A DNA stretch of 64,000 nucleotides from Viridothelium virens. Taxonomy: Eukaryota > Ascomycota > Dothideomycetes > Trypetheliales > Trypetheliaceae. Made by a program: the position numbers and the translations under genes. Shown piece by piece: positions 54,269-64,000 of the stretch (position 1 is the stretch's first letter; every line of letters begins with the position of its first letter). The notes beneath the pieces are model-generated. The model was not told where the DNA came from. It worked only from the letters and a program-made list of their open reading frames with translations, and did no database searches. The stretch covers positions 496,001 through 560,000 of the forward strand of contig ML991777.1 in assembly GCA_010094025.1 (NCBI GenBank). Direction: 5' to 3'.

Positions 54269-56312
54269 ATGGCCTTCTTTACGATACTCGTTACACTCTT
54301 AGTCTTGCTATCTGAAGTACTGGGCTATACCAACTTGCCACTGACGCCTGCCTCATCCAGGAACACGACACATCCTGACACAGAGCGCCCGTTCTCTTCG
54401 AGAACTTCCTCGAGCACCCATCATTCAACCACATCGTCTACACTTTCTACGTCACCTGAGACAAAGACCTCCAACTCAACGGACTCGACCTCGGGCACTC
54501 CGGAGCCATTCCTGCTTTTCTTCCAGCCGGGGACCGCACTGCACGTTTTTCAATCTTACGTAGCCAAATTGCCTTTCCACGGCGGTGAAACCCTCCAGCT
54601 AGGGTCTGAGTGGACATTAAGGCTTGTTTATCTGACCAATCTCACGCAGGCAGAGGTTGACGCGCGCAAAAATGATACCATCATTGACATCATAATACCT
54701 GATGGTGATGTTCCCTCAGAAGCGCAAAATGCTCCGAATATGAAGCGCGCTGATTCCCCAACGAACAACCCCAATGTGTGGCGACGGGATCCTTCCACAA
54801 ATGCCCTTAACATATTATCAAAGGAAAAGGACAACCCGCATAGTGAAGATTTCAACAGCTATCTTTTCCATCCGTCTCGTGGATTTGGTACAACTATCTA
54901 CAACTTAGACTATGGTATCAATTTGCATCATAGTGAATTTCAGGATCGAGGAGAAGGAGTGGTGACAGACGGATGGGTCATGCCCAACCCCTTCACGGGC
55001 GGAGATCAAGCGACGGAGGGTCCGGACAGATTCAAAGACTGGTCCAATTGGGATGACAATATCCATGAATATACAGGGCACGGAACGGCAACCGCATCCA
55101 TTGCTGTCGGGAAGACTCTGGGAGTCGCGTCAAGAGCTAACTTAATGGTAGCAAAGACCTCAAATGGAAAGTCGGTGCCTGGAGCGGTCCCTCCCGATGC
55201 ACTTGTCGAAAATGTCGGTGCGAAGAGACATACCATAGATTTCCTACTTCAGTACATCATCGGAGATGTCAGGCAAAAAAATTTGCAAAGAAAAGCTGTT
55301 GTGTTGACAACTATAACAGCATATTGGAACCCAAATCCTCTTCTTAATGGAGATGATCAATACGAGCTGATCTGGAAGAGATTCCTGGATGACTGTATGA
55401 AGTTGGACATTGTCGTAGTCATCGCGATGGCAAATTATGGAAACAAGTGGAGATACCGCATGGGGGAGGGCCCTGTTAATGATCCGCCTGACAGGCTCCG
55501 AATACCCTGGGCTGGCGATTGTGAAATGCCAGCTCGACTTGCATCCTCTTATCCAAATATGATTACCGTCGGTGGAGTCAACGCCAATGGTTCTCTCAAC
55601 ATCAAAAGCACTCCTGGCGGAGGCTACCCAAAGGTACCGATCACTGTATATGCTCAATCCAGGGATGTGCGAGTGGCTTTGAACTATAAGAATACAGGAA
55701 CGGAGTTGCTCGATGGCACTAGTTTTGCAGCCCCAGCAATTGCTGGCTTGGTAGCCTATTTTTTAGGTCTACCAGACGACGTGACAGGATTTGCAAACTC
55801 TCAATCCTTTTTCCAGGATGTTGTCCACATGGTTCAATCTAATGCATGGCAACGGGTACCTTCGGACGAGTTGATTACCTTCCCGGCAGATCAATTGAAT
55901 TACGACTTGCCTAGTTCTGTCAATGTTGCGTACAATAGTATTTGGAAGAGGCGAGTCCGCTGACCGATTCGATGCCCGAATTTGAAGCCCTCGTGCTGAC
56001 TATGTTTTTTAGTTTCTGCAATGTCGCCATGGGTGGGCTCCCCAAGATCAAGCGAGACCCTCCAGCCGTTCAGGATACCTCTAAGACCCAAGATTCATCC
56101 AATGATAGTATGACTATGACACTCCCAGATCTAGGGGCTACTGATGTACCCGTCATTTTGAACGGCACCGTGCAACCGGGGTTTTCGAATCTCTTCGCCG
56201 TATGTAATGAAAAGCAATTAAACTTACTACAATTCTGACGCTCCAAAAACAAAAATAGGCCGCTTGCCCTACACGACATAACGCCAGTGACACGAAGAAT
56301 GCAGGTAAATAG
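54269..56312 (+). CDS. Secreted subtilisin-like protease, first unit of a tandem pair
   Basis: Best read as exons 54269-55950, 56013-56199 and 56259-56312, giving about 640 aa. Signal peptide MAFFTILVTLLVLLSEVLG, Ser/Thr-rich linker and propeptide come first. The S8 domain has Asp214 (YNLDYGI), His271 (GHGTATAS) and Ser485 (GTSFAAPAIAGL), with MANYGN at the oxyanion site. Without the first splice the frame would end at 55963. The following DNA encodes AMGGLPKIKRDP..DVPVILNGT..ACP, matching the tail of the 31-34 kb subtilase. Joining AAG AG|GCGAGT to TTTTTTAG|T gives AYNSIWKSFC, colinear with AYNGAYDGLC of the next unit, implying a GC-AG intron. A GT donor at 55930 is the alternative. The second splice could instead run at GCAG|GTAAAT into the next unit, making one protein. 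Confidence 0.75.
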
Positions 56313-56358
56313 TGCCAAAATGCTCTAATACTTTCAAGGACATTGAAAAGGGTACCAG

Positions 56359-58598
56359 AGTATCCAATAAGAACTGATCTCCGAGTAGGGAATACGACCT
56401 CACCGTCAGACTGTCCACGGCTCCCTCCGAGTGATCCAGCATATGTTTCAAATTCGTTTGAGAATACAACTGCCCTGAAACAATGGTTGATCATTAGCGA
56501 ATGGGGAGTCTCCATGGACTGGTTTGATGCATACATCGGAAAACACAACGGGACGAGCTGCTTCAACACCTACACAAGAACAAATCACTTTTCAGACTTT
56601 CATGTTGCTAACATGTATCTGACAGTCCAAGACGCACAGTCACTAACGAAAAATACGAATATCAGTGCTGTTGGATTATCAACCATGAACGTAACTGGGG
56701 ATAGCAACGAAAAGCGCGCTGGAACCCCACACGAAGCCAATCCACAGCTTGACCTACTGAGACCAGCTGCTACGCAGCTCTCAATGTTATGTCGAGACTT
56801 GAACAACGAGTACAGCGACCATTCTGACGGCTACCTCCACGATCCATCGCTTGGCAAAGGCATATCGGTCTATGTCTTGGATTCTGGCTACAATTCGGAC
56901 CATGAAGAATTCAAGAATCGGCCTCTTAACAATATTCACCCTTGGTCAGCTCCACCCCTTCATGATAACGAGGAGGGCGTTAGCGAAGATTGGGAATCTG
57001 GTGGGTCGGAATACGCCACGAATATCTATTGGGACGAGTATAGCTGGGACGATGAGGAAGGATATTATAAGGGACATGGCAACGCCGTGGCCTCAATCAT
57101 CGGAGGAGCAAGCATTGGGGTTGCACCTCGTGCAGATTTGTTTATCATGCGATGGACTGTACCTGTACAGGATCCGCATACCAAGAGATATTCAGTGCCG
57201 TCAAATCCGGATCCTGCTCATCTATCAGATGCTATGGAGTACATCATTGACGATGTGAAGCAGAGCGGCATAGGGCCCCCCAAGAACAAAAAGGCAGTCA
57301 TCAACTTCTCCTGGACTATTCAGACTACGGCTGGCCCTAGGCTTGACGACAGAGGATTTACTCGCGACATTTCTCTGGCACTTTGGGAGAATTTTGCTAA
57401 ACAGTGCAAGCAGCATGAAGTAATTCTGGTTTTCGGGACTGGCAACTGGGGGAACTACTGGTACGTCCCAGATTCATATCCACCCCCAGCCCAGGAACCT
57501 ACCAATATCGACAATCCGCGGCCCTATTCCCTCGACTTCTTAGCACCTCAAAGTCTCGGAACAGACGATAATGAACTCATCACTGTCGGCGGGGTCGAAT
57601 CCAACGGTACCCTCTACTTTCGGACCACTCCAAAAATTCAAGGTAATGGAGGGGCTGGGTCGATATCTATTTACGCTCTCGCCGCAGGATCCAAGCAAGC
57701 CAGAAATGCACGCCTGTCGGAGATCCCGGGAGCCACGGAAAATACCAAGATTGGATTTGAAACGCGATCAGGAACAAGTTTCGCTGCTCCGGTAGTGAGT
57801 GGACTTGTAGCTGTATGTACTCAATCTGTATATCGCGTTGGCTGTAACTGACCACGATTTTGTAGTACCTCCTTGCGTTGCAGAACGATCCTACCATGGA
57901 TACTGTAAAGAATGCTGCCAACTTTCCTTTGGCAATGAAGCAGCAGATTGTCCATATGGGACACGTACTCAACACCAAAACCCCACTCTATGGACCAGGT
58001 GGAGCGATCCTGAATTTTCCAAATACAGATCTCAATTACGCGGATGATGTCCCACGCTCATTGCTCATTGCTTATAACGGCGCATACGATGGTATGACAA
58101 GTTCACTCCGTCTTTCGACTGTGTGGTAGATTGGCTTGCTAAATATTAAACTTAGGTCTCTGCATCGCTCCACCAAACCCTACGAGAGAGAAGCGCGACA
58201 GCAGCACGTCCGCCAGCACTATCCAGAGCCAAACAGCCATAGAAAATATGGAAAACGTCACGGCGACGGCAAGCATGGACGCCAACGTCACTACAATCCC
58301 AATGCTACGCAACCACGAATTCGTCAATGCCTGGGACGAGTGGGACATGACGGGCTGTGGATGTCTCAACGATCCCAGGGGCGTGCAAGATGGCATTAAC
58401 TGCAGTTACCCGCATGCATCAAATTTGACATACGAATCCGGGCATTTAATGAATCCTTCGACATCGTCGTCACCCACATCTGCAGGGACGACTTTGTCGA
58501 CTTCAGTCATGCGGTGTCCACCCGGCAACATGCCCGTGGGATTGGGAGACACCAGTACCTCTGCTACTGTGTGCACTCCCCTTCCCACCACTTTCTGA
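56359..58598 (+). CDS. Subtilisin-like protease, second tandem unit without its own start
   Basis: Exons 56359-57812, 57866-58091 and 58156-58598. A propeptide-like domain (NMYLTVQDAQSLTKNTNISAVG) leads to an S8 domain with Asp in YVLDSGYN, His in GHGNAVASIIGG, oxyanion Asn in FGTGNWG and Ser in GTSFAAPVVSGL, all intact. The tail block LNYADDVP..AYNGAYDGLC..KRD is shared with the other two units; a Ser/Thr-rich end with scattered Cys follows. The frame is open only from 56313 and has no ATG or signal peptide before the propeptide. An intron from 56305 to 56358 would join it in phase to the first unit (KNA|EYPIRT), giving a secreted double protease of about 1345 aa. Otherwise its first exon is missing or unrecognised. 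Confidence 0.72.
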
Positions 58599-59996
58599 GA
58601 TGCCAGCAGTAGTAGCAGTGATGTCTAGTGTTTGGATCTAACACACAGCGATTCTGCGCTTCTTTGTTTCATACTATACTTGTTAAGGGAGGGCACTACA
58701 GACAGAGGCGTAGTACCTAAACCTTCTTCTTCACCTTCTTTAGGTAGCTTTAGATCTCTTCATTTCAGACTAGCAATACAATGACTTGTACACAACCTTT
58801 TGTCCCATCGAGCAGCCCGTACGATATTCTTGCTCTTAGTCGATCTTTGCAGATTATGCACCGGGATATAATTTCTCTCGGCGATGCATCTAGCCCGATT
58901 ATGCTATATGCTCATTAATCAGTACAGGTCTTAGTATTACGAGCCAAATTCTTCATTTGGTGCTGTCAGTCCGACAACTTTTGCCCTATCTTGTGCTTGT
59001 TGTTCAATCTGATACCATGACTTTGAATTGGTATCGAGTCACAGACAAGAAGGATCTTTGTGAGCCATAGAACCCCTCAACCAGAAGCTCCGATGCGATA
59101 GCTGGGCGTAGCATCATTGTATCATTACTTGAATGGTCGTCATTTTAATACTTTGACAGAATAGGCGAAAACAAGTAGCATATAGCGTATGTTGCTGTCC
59201 ACATCCCATTAGCACGTGGGGCTAAATGGCGCCTGGGCAAAATTGCTCCTTACTCTCAGCTCCTTCTATCCTTCCTCTCATGTCTTGATCTCGACTGCTT
59301 GAAGACGGATACTATTGCTGCTCTGTAATGCTTAGCTTATTCCCTGAAGAATCATTCATATGAAGCAAAGGCGCGTGCAAGAAAATGCAACAATGGACTA
59401 ACCAGGCCCATAAAGATCAGTTAACTACAGACTTTCCGTACTGATTAACCGGGCGGGGCATCGAAATGCGCCATGACAGCTCCATTCAACTTCCACGATA
59501 ATTCTCGCTGGGCCACAAGCTCGACGAGACTCTGCATCTGTAGCGCTCGGCAGTCATTCAATTTTTGCCATATCTTGAATCTTGATGACTACTTTGCCAA
59601 GTTGCTCGATGAACAGTGCTGCGTTTTTGAGAGGACATTAAGTCGAGTCCCCTCTTCTTTGGTGAAAATTGTCCCTCATTAGGATAATAATCTCTTAAGC
59701 TCCTTGGCAAGCTTTCTTTGTTCCCCCAAACAAAGAAGTCTCTTTTGGTCATTGTCTCCTTTACAGCGTTCTCCAAAAGTTGTTGAGATCTTCCTTTCTC
59801 ACAATCCCTAAGAGTTCCTAATGTGTGCATCACAAATTCCTTCAGAAGTATTTCTTAACCTGATAATGCCGTATCATGGATTCTCCACTTCCAGTGTCAT
59901 TCGCTCGCATCGCCATTTTGCCTGGAGCAAGCTCGGCAGACTATTCACTCGCTCATTTCGCTTCGTCGGAAGTCATTATTTCCCCCTGAATTACTT
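58599..59996. other. 1.4-kb gene-free stretch
   Basis: Holds the subtilase 3' UTR and the promoter of the next plus-strand gene. Small frames here match nothing I know. No repeat or RNA gene is recognised. Confidence 0.45.
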
Positions 59997-61340
59997 ATGA
60001 CCTCACGTATTCCTGATGAGCTTCCGCTGTGTCAGGGGAGAAAGCAGTATGGCCAACGAAACAGGAGGAGAGTCGTTTGGAACCAAGTTTGGGATGGAGT
60101 TGCTCGCGTTCTTGTGCATGTAATTCTTATTGTTGAATGGGTACAAGAGCAGCTTGAACATCTATTCTGGAGCCATTCTGATGAGCATACAGTGCTGGAA
60201 CCCCGAGACATGGAAAATGGAAACGGCAATCGGCATATGAAAACTTTTCCGGAGCCAGTCACAGACCTAAATGTTCCAGCGGTAATCCATAGTCTCAGAA
60301 AAGAAGGTGACCAAGAGCACTGCTATAATGATCGGCTTCGTACATCTCCCCTAACGATGCCTTTGGCGCAAGATGAGATTTCGGCCATCGCTGAAGCTCC
60401 CAGGGAAGAAGCCCAATCACAAGCGCTACACTTTCTCACGCGTCCAATCCGGCATTTGTCGCAAGCATTGTTGGGTAAGACCCTTGGTTCTGAGGACACC
60501 ACTTCTAGCTCATCATTCTGGCAGTGCATTGGCGTGGGTCGGAGCCAAGATAGCCGCATGTCCCAAAGGAATGCACCTTCATGGGTCTTTGGGCGATCAA
60601 CGCATCAGGAGGACCGAGAAGAGACGCAGAGAGGCTCCGTCAGTACATATGTTATCTCAGACAGCACATCCGAGGCGGGTTCCACGGAGCAGAAGAATGC
60701 TGACACTGCGAGGAATTGGAACGCGATTGAACTTCCGTTTTCGAATCAGCGGCTGAGTTTCTGGGTTGCCGAAGAAGGCGTCATTCGCTCGCGCGTAATT
60801 GAACAGACTGGTTTGATGCCAGAGTCCTACCACAATCTACGAAACAAAAAATCGGATGATTCATTCGAAGTAACGACTCGTTACATTGCTGCTTATGATG
60901 AGTTTAAGCACAGCCTGACGAGCTCAGATATTTTACATGGGCCGTCTCAGGTGGTGGCCCCCTTTGTAACCGATACAATTCTTCCCTCCACCGTATTTTC
61001 GGATAAGTCGACCTTCAAATACTCTCAAGTCAAGAGCCCGGCTGAGAGCAAAGTTCCCAACAGAGAAGCTTGCGAGCTTTTGATGGATCCAGGGAAGTCC
61101 GCTTTACCTCCACGGCCGCGAAGTATGAGTTTAGGGTGTGAACTCGGAAGAATCTCCCTTGCGTCTCTTAGCACTGTCTACCAGTATGATCCCGAGAAGA
61201 GAGAGTTCCTGGTTCGATCGCCTGAAGAGAATAACGAACGTCCGATAACCATAGTCCGCAATTATGTGGAGGCTAACAACCGGCAGGTCGCGGAGGCGCA
61301 GCAGAAGCTGGTGGCGAATGGTGGAAAATTTGTACGGTAG
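59997..61340 (+). CDS. Hypothetical protein, 447 aa
   Basis: A single open frame with an ATG at 59997 and no need for introns. I recognise no domain. The N-terminus is basic (GRKQYGQRNRRRVVW), followed by one amphipathic or weakly membrane-like helix (VARVLVHVILIVEWVQEQL, about 36-54). The middle is polar and Ser/Thr/Glu-rich. Two denser blocks may fold: ELPFSNQRLSFWVAEEGVIRSR near 245-270, and the C-terminal ISLASLSTVYQYDPEKREFLV followed by a helix (NNRQVAEAQQKLVANGG). Codon use looks coding throughout. It lies downstream of the tandem subtilases on the same strand, with no further link visible. It may be a lineage-restricted protein. Confidence 0.6.
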   Translation: MTSRIPDELPLCQGRKQYGQRNRRRVVWNQVWDGVARVLVHVILIVEWVQEQLEHLFWSHSDEHTVLEPRDMENGNGNRHMKTFPEPVTDLNVPAVIHSLRKEGDQEHCYNDRLRTSPLTMPLAQDEISAIAEAPREEAQSQALHFLTRPIRHLSQALLGKTLGSEDTTSSSSFWQCIGVGRSQDSRMSQRNAPSWVFGRSTHQEDREETQRGSVSTYVISDSTSEAGSTEQKNADTARNWNAIELPFSNQRLSFWVAEEGVIRSRVIEQTGLMPESYHNLRNKKSDDSFEVTTRYIAAYDEFKHSLTSSDILHGPSQVVAPFVTDTILPSTVFSDKSTFKYSQVKSPAESKVPNREACELLMDPGKSALPPRPRSMSLGCELGRISLASLSTVYQYDPEKREFLVRSPEENNERPITIVRNYVEANNRQVAEAQQKLVANGGKFVR

Positions 61341-63094
61341 GCCAATTTCTCCTGACGACTCCGTCAATAATTGCAATTTCTGATGATAATGAATGAAATG
61401 ACTTCTATAAGCTACCTTGTCCTATCATCTTACCTTTCGACTCGCGTCTCCCTTTGAACAAGCCAAATAACCTAGTGATAGTGTTGCCATGAATCATCTA
61501 AGCCTGTCTACATACGGGAACACCCAGATGTGCACTATAGCAACTCCCCTAATATCGTAGAACATCCTCAGGAAGCAGAACAGTCCTTGGACGCTTAGAT
61601 ATTGCACCTAGGTAGATGAAAAGGAGATCTTTTGCTCTTTAGGTAGTCAACAAGCGTTCGTCGCCCGACTTAAGACTCGACAGCGATACCGATGGGATGG
61701 CCCAAATCTGTAGGGAATTTCCCAATGCTTTTAGAGCAGTAATACTTCCGGAAATTGATTTCTTAAAGAAGTTTATGTATTCTATGGCTTGTTAGACCTG
61801 TATAGAACAGGGATTAATGAGTGGTAGGTGTTAGCTCATATTGCGAAGAGTTTGATGGAGCCTAACTTCAAGGGCACGAGATGGATAGAGAATGTACAGC
61901 TAAGACTTTCTCACTGACGAAGTTCAAAGACAATCGCGGTAGCTGATATGTTATGAGCGCGGCTGCATTTTGTTGATATTAGGTGAGGAGCTCTCCATAG
62001 TCCGAAGGATTCCATGGGAGCCTCCGAATTGATGGAGAAACAACAGCTTTATGAGATATATCTTGTTCACGGCTCTTGGAAGGGCCAAAGGTCGCGAGGC
62101 TCAGCATCAATTGGATGCCTGATGACTTTAGCTGGTTCGACTTTTACGATGAGGAAGGCTGAGGATGAGGGCTTGTTCGTCATTGCAGATAGTAGGTTCA
62201 TCAGCTTATGATTGCACAGAGAGACATTTTGCAACTCGATTGTAAGGCGTGAAGGTATCTGCGGGTTCAACGGCGGCTATGCCAACTTAGTTGGACGCAG
62301 ATGTTGCTGCAGCGGAACCATTTGGGCTGCATCGCATGAGAACAAGGGACACTGAGTAATCCAGTCAAGATGGGCGACTAGAATTGCCTCAGCTGCGGAT
62401 GAATGTGGCGCGGTCCATTCGTTGCACGGCTACCGTGGAATCCACAGGGATCACCGTTCCACCGGCTCAACTCCAGAGATTTCATTCCTATGGAAGTCTT
62501 TCGAGCTCAAGAGTTCCTAGACTACCCAGTCATTTCCTCCATATCCTGAGAGGCTGACACATGAAGACTGACTCGATAAGTGATGCCCTGTCGATGGTAG
62601 CGATCTCTGAATAGGACTTTAGGATCGTGAAAGACCCGCTGTTTTGAGAGCAAACATGTGCTCTAACAATATAAGGCAAGTGCCGAGAGAATGCGCCGAC
62701 TATTCGGTCCTTTGGCAGTACTCTGGAACTTGAAGTAGCCACCAGAACCGTGGCAACTTGCTGTCAATGGCTTTGCGAGGAAGATGAGAGGGACATCGGG
62801 ATCGCGGGTTCAAAGTTTTGGCGGAGTAGGCTCAAAATTCAGAAACTTTGTTCTAAATTATCACTGCCCACTAGAAGATCCTCCGTGCCACCTCGGTATT
62901 CGCTTGAGCCTCGCCATTCAAATTCTCCAACCCATCAAATCCTCAGAATCATTCCGCACTATGCATTTCGGGTACCCCAATGTAACCCAGTATCTCTCGA
63001 AAGCTAAGTCAGACTGACCTTCACCGCTCCATCGTGACACGCTGCGGTGTTTAACCACTGTGATCACTAGGCCGGAAGATCCTTCCATAGGTAT
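61341..63094. other. 1.75-kb gene-free convergent region
   Basis: Lies between the stops of the hypothetical gene and Snu13. Several short frames (for example 62014-62211 plus and 62530-62742 minus) lack family signal. Nothing else is recognised. Confidence 0.45.
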
Positions 63095-63724
63095 TTAGAT
63101 CATTAGTCGCTCGACCTTGTCCTTTAGGCTTCTTATCTGGCCCATGAGATCGCTGGCCTCGCTCGTGGTTATGGAGACAGAGACGACTGCGCGGCTCACG
63201 CCTGCTGCCCTCCCCAAACTCATTTTGGAGGGGATATAGACGTAAGGTACGTTCTTGTCCCTGCGAAGGCATTAGTACTTGTCATAACAGAAGTACCCGC
63301 GGGTTACAGACTCGCAAAGGAGAGGCAAGTGTAAGATGATCGCGAGGGGTGTTGCATCTGCAGCCAGCACGATACTAGCATGTCGTTAGCTTTACAAAAG
63401 ATACGTTGGTGCGAGAATTTACAGTTCACTTGTGCCTCTATTTAATGTTTTCGTAGCTTCGTTTGCTCCTTTCTTAAGCTGTCTGCGAGAGCTTAGAATA
63501 ACTCGTAAAGTAAAGATGTGGATGCCAAACCTGTAATTTTGTGCTTGTTGGACGATATCAAGGATCTCTTGCTGAAGATATAAAGTCAGAAGCGGGCGCA
63601 TGTAACTCAAGTACGAAGTCTTACGCTCAAGGCTTCTGTAGAACAAATTAGTACGGAGCATGCACAATAAAGGTGTGGAAGGCTCACGGTCAGCGAGAGG
63701 CCATGCTGCGCTGGTATCGGCCAT
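63095..63724 (-). CDS. snu13: Snu13 (15.5K), U4 snRNP and box C/D snoRNP core protein
   Basis: Six exons on the minus strand: 63724-63688, 63635-63625, 63571-63531, 63482-63423, 63374-63312 and 63260-63095, giving 125 aa, the normal length. Exon 2 is only 11 nt: GAC C|AA GCC TTG AGC|CAA reads DQALSQEILD as the family requires. The L7Ae fold is plain: [53 protein letters not shown] and [10 protein letters not shown]. Intron 5 uses a weak GTCTGT donor but keeps LLCEDKNVPY. Introns are 48-53 nt, two with TACTAAT branch sites. Snu13 binds kink-turns in U4 snRNA and in C/D snoRNAs including U3. No single frame covers more than a third of the protein. Confidence 0.93.
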
Positions 63725-64000
63725 AGCGGAGGTCGACGCGGATGCTGGCAAGATTACTGTAACCTGCGAAAAGTATCACGGCTTTATAGCTCGCCCTTGG
63801 CGCGATGGGGAGGGTTGGAATTTGGAACGGGTGTGCGTGGGGAAGATGGAATTCGCGAAAGTTTGCTGGTGAAATTCAGAGCTCGATTCGGCTAATTCAA
63901 ATGTGGAAAAGCGTGGTACCCTATCTGCGCAAGGGTATGGTGGTACGTGCATCGTCATGGTCTTAAGCGGAAGGCGGTTGGAAGTTAGAACTGACTTAGC
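63725..64000. other. Promoter region of SNU13 to the window end
   Basis: Upstream DNA of the Snu13 gene. A plus-strand frame over 63660-63872 overlaps Snu13 exon 1 and is not convincing. Confidence 0.4.

Noticed and set aside
55972-56199. First exon with signal peptide for the second subtilase unit (MPEFEALVLTMFFSFCN...)
   Set aside because: The downstream part of this frame aligns with the C-terminal tail of the other subtilases (KRD block and DVPVILNGT), so it belongs to the first unit; the hydrophobic start is intron sequence.
61341-63094. Short frames in the convergent gap before SNU13
   Set aside because: None exceeds about 85 codons, none joins to another by good splice sites, and no family is recognised.

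Overview
The window is nuclear DNA of a filamentous ascomycete (Pezizomycotina). The evidence is short introns of about 48-170 nt with GT...CTAA(C/T)...YAG signals, genes packed on both strands, and families typical of these fungi: IEC3, RTA1-like, Zn2Cys6 regulator, DUF7708/STAND-like protein and cpc-2-type RACK1. I cannot fix the class or species. I recognise no transposon, LTR element, tRNA, rRNA or CRISPR array. About 27 protein genes and one intronic snoRNA can be supported. All exon structures were read by eye from splice signals, reading phase and family alignment from memory.

Layout. 1-10 kb: AIM24-type mitochondrial protein, INO80 subunit Iec3, a small DUF3253 gene, an Ayr1-like reductase, Utp15 and a FabG-like reductase. 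10.9-16.2 kb: a divergent pair, one gene a DUF7708/NACHT-like protein without a P-loop and the other a large DUF7025-AAA ATPase. 16.9-27 kb: mitoribosomal uL22m, a SART3-like Prp24, a secreted alpha/beta hydrolase and Nop13. 27-34 kb: a Zn2Cys6 regulator, an RTA1-like membrane protein and a secreted subtilase. 34.9-43.7 kb: an eight-exon dienoyl-CoA isomerase/enoyl-CoA hydratase, a PPxY membrane protein, TFIIH Tfb5, a GFA/CENP-V protein, RACK1 with an snR24-like snoRNA in its last intron, mS35 and Alg13. 45.5-53.4 kb: secreted oxalate decarboxylase, glutamine synthetase and Med1. 54-61.3 kb: two head-to-tail subtilase units, possibly one protein, then an orphan 447-aa protein. 63.1-63.7 kb: Snu13 with an 11-nt exon.

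There is no obvious metabolic cluster. Several genes serve RNA biogenesis: Utp15 (U3 processome), Nop13, Snu13 (U4 and C/D snoRNP core), Prp24 (U4/U6 annealing) and the snoRNA in RACK1. Their spacing gives no sign that this is more than coincidence. Secretion is a second theme: three subtilase units of one lineage, an esterase-like hydrolase and an oxalate decarboxylase, fitting a fungus that lives on or in plant or lichen substrates.

The best leads are the tandem subtilase locus with a GC-AG intron and no start for its second half, the exact duplication of the Lsm-binding tail of Prp24, the conserved snoRNA in RACK1, the Snu13 micro-exon, and a perfect 20-bp palindrome in the shared mS35/ALG13 promoter.
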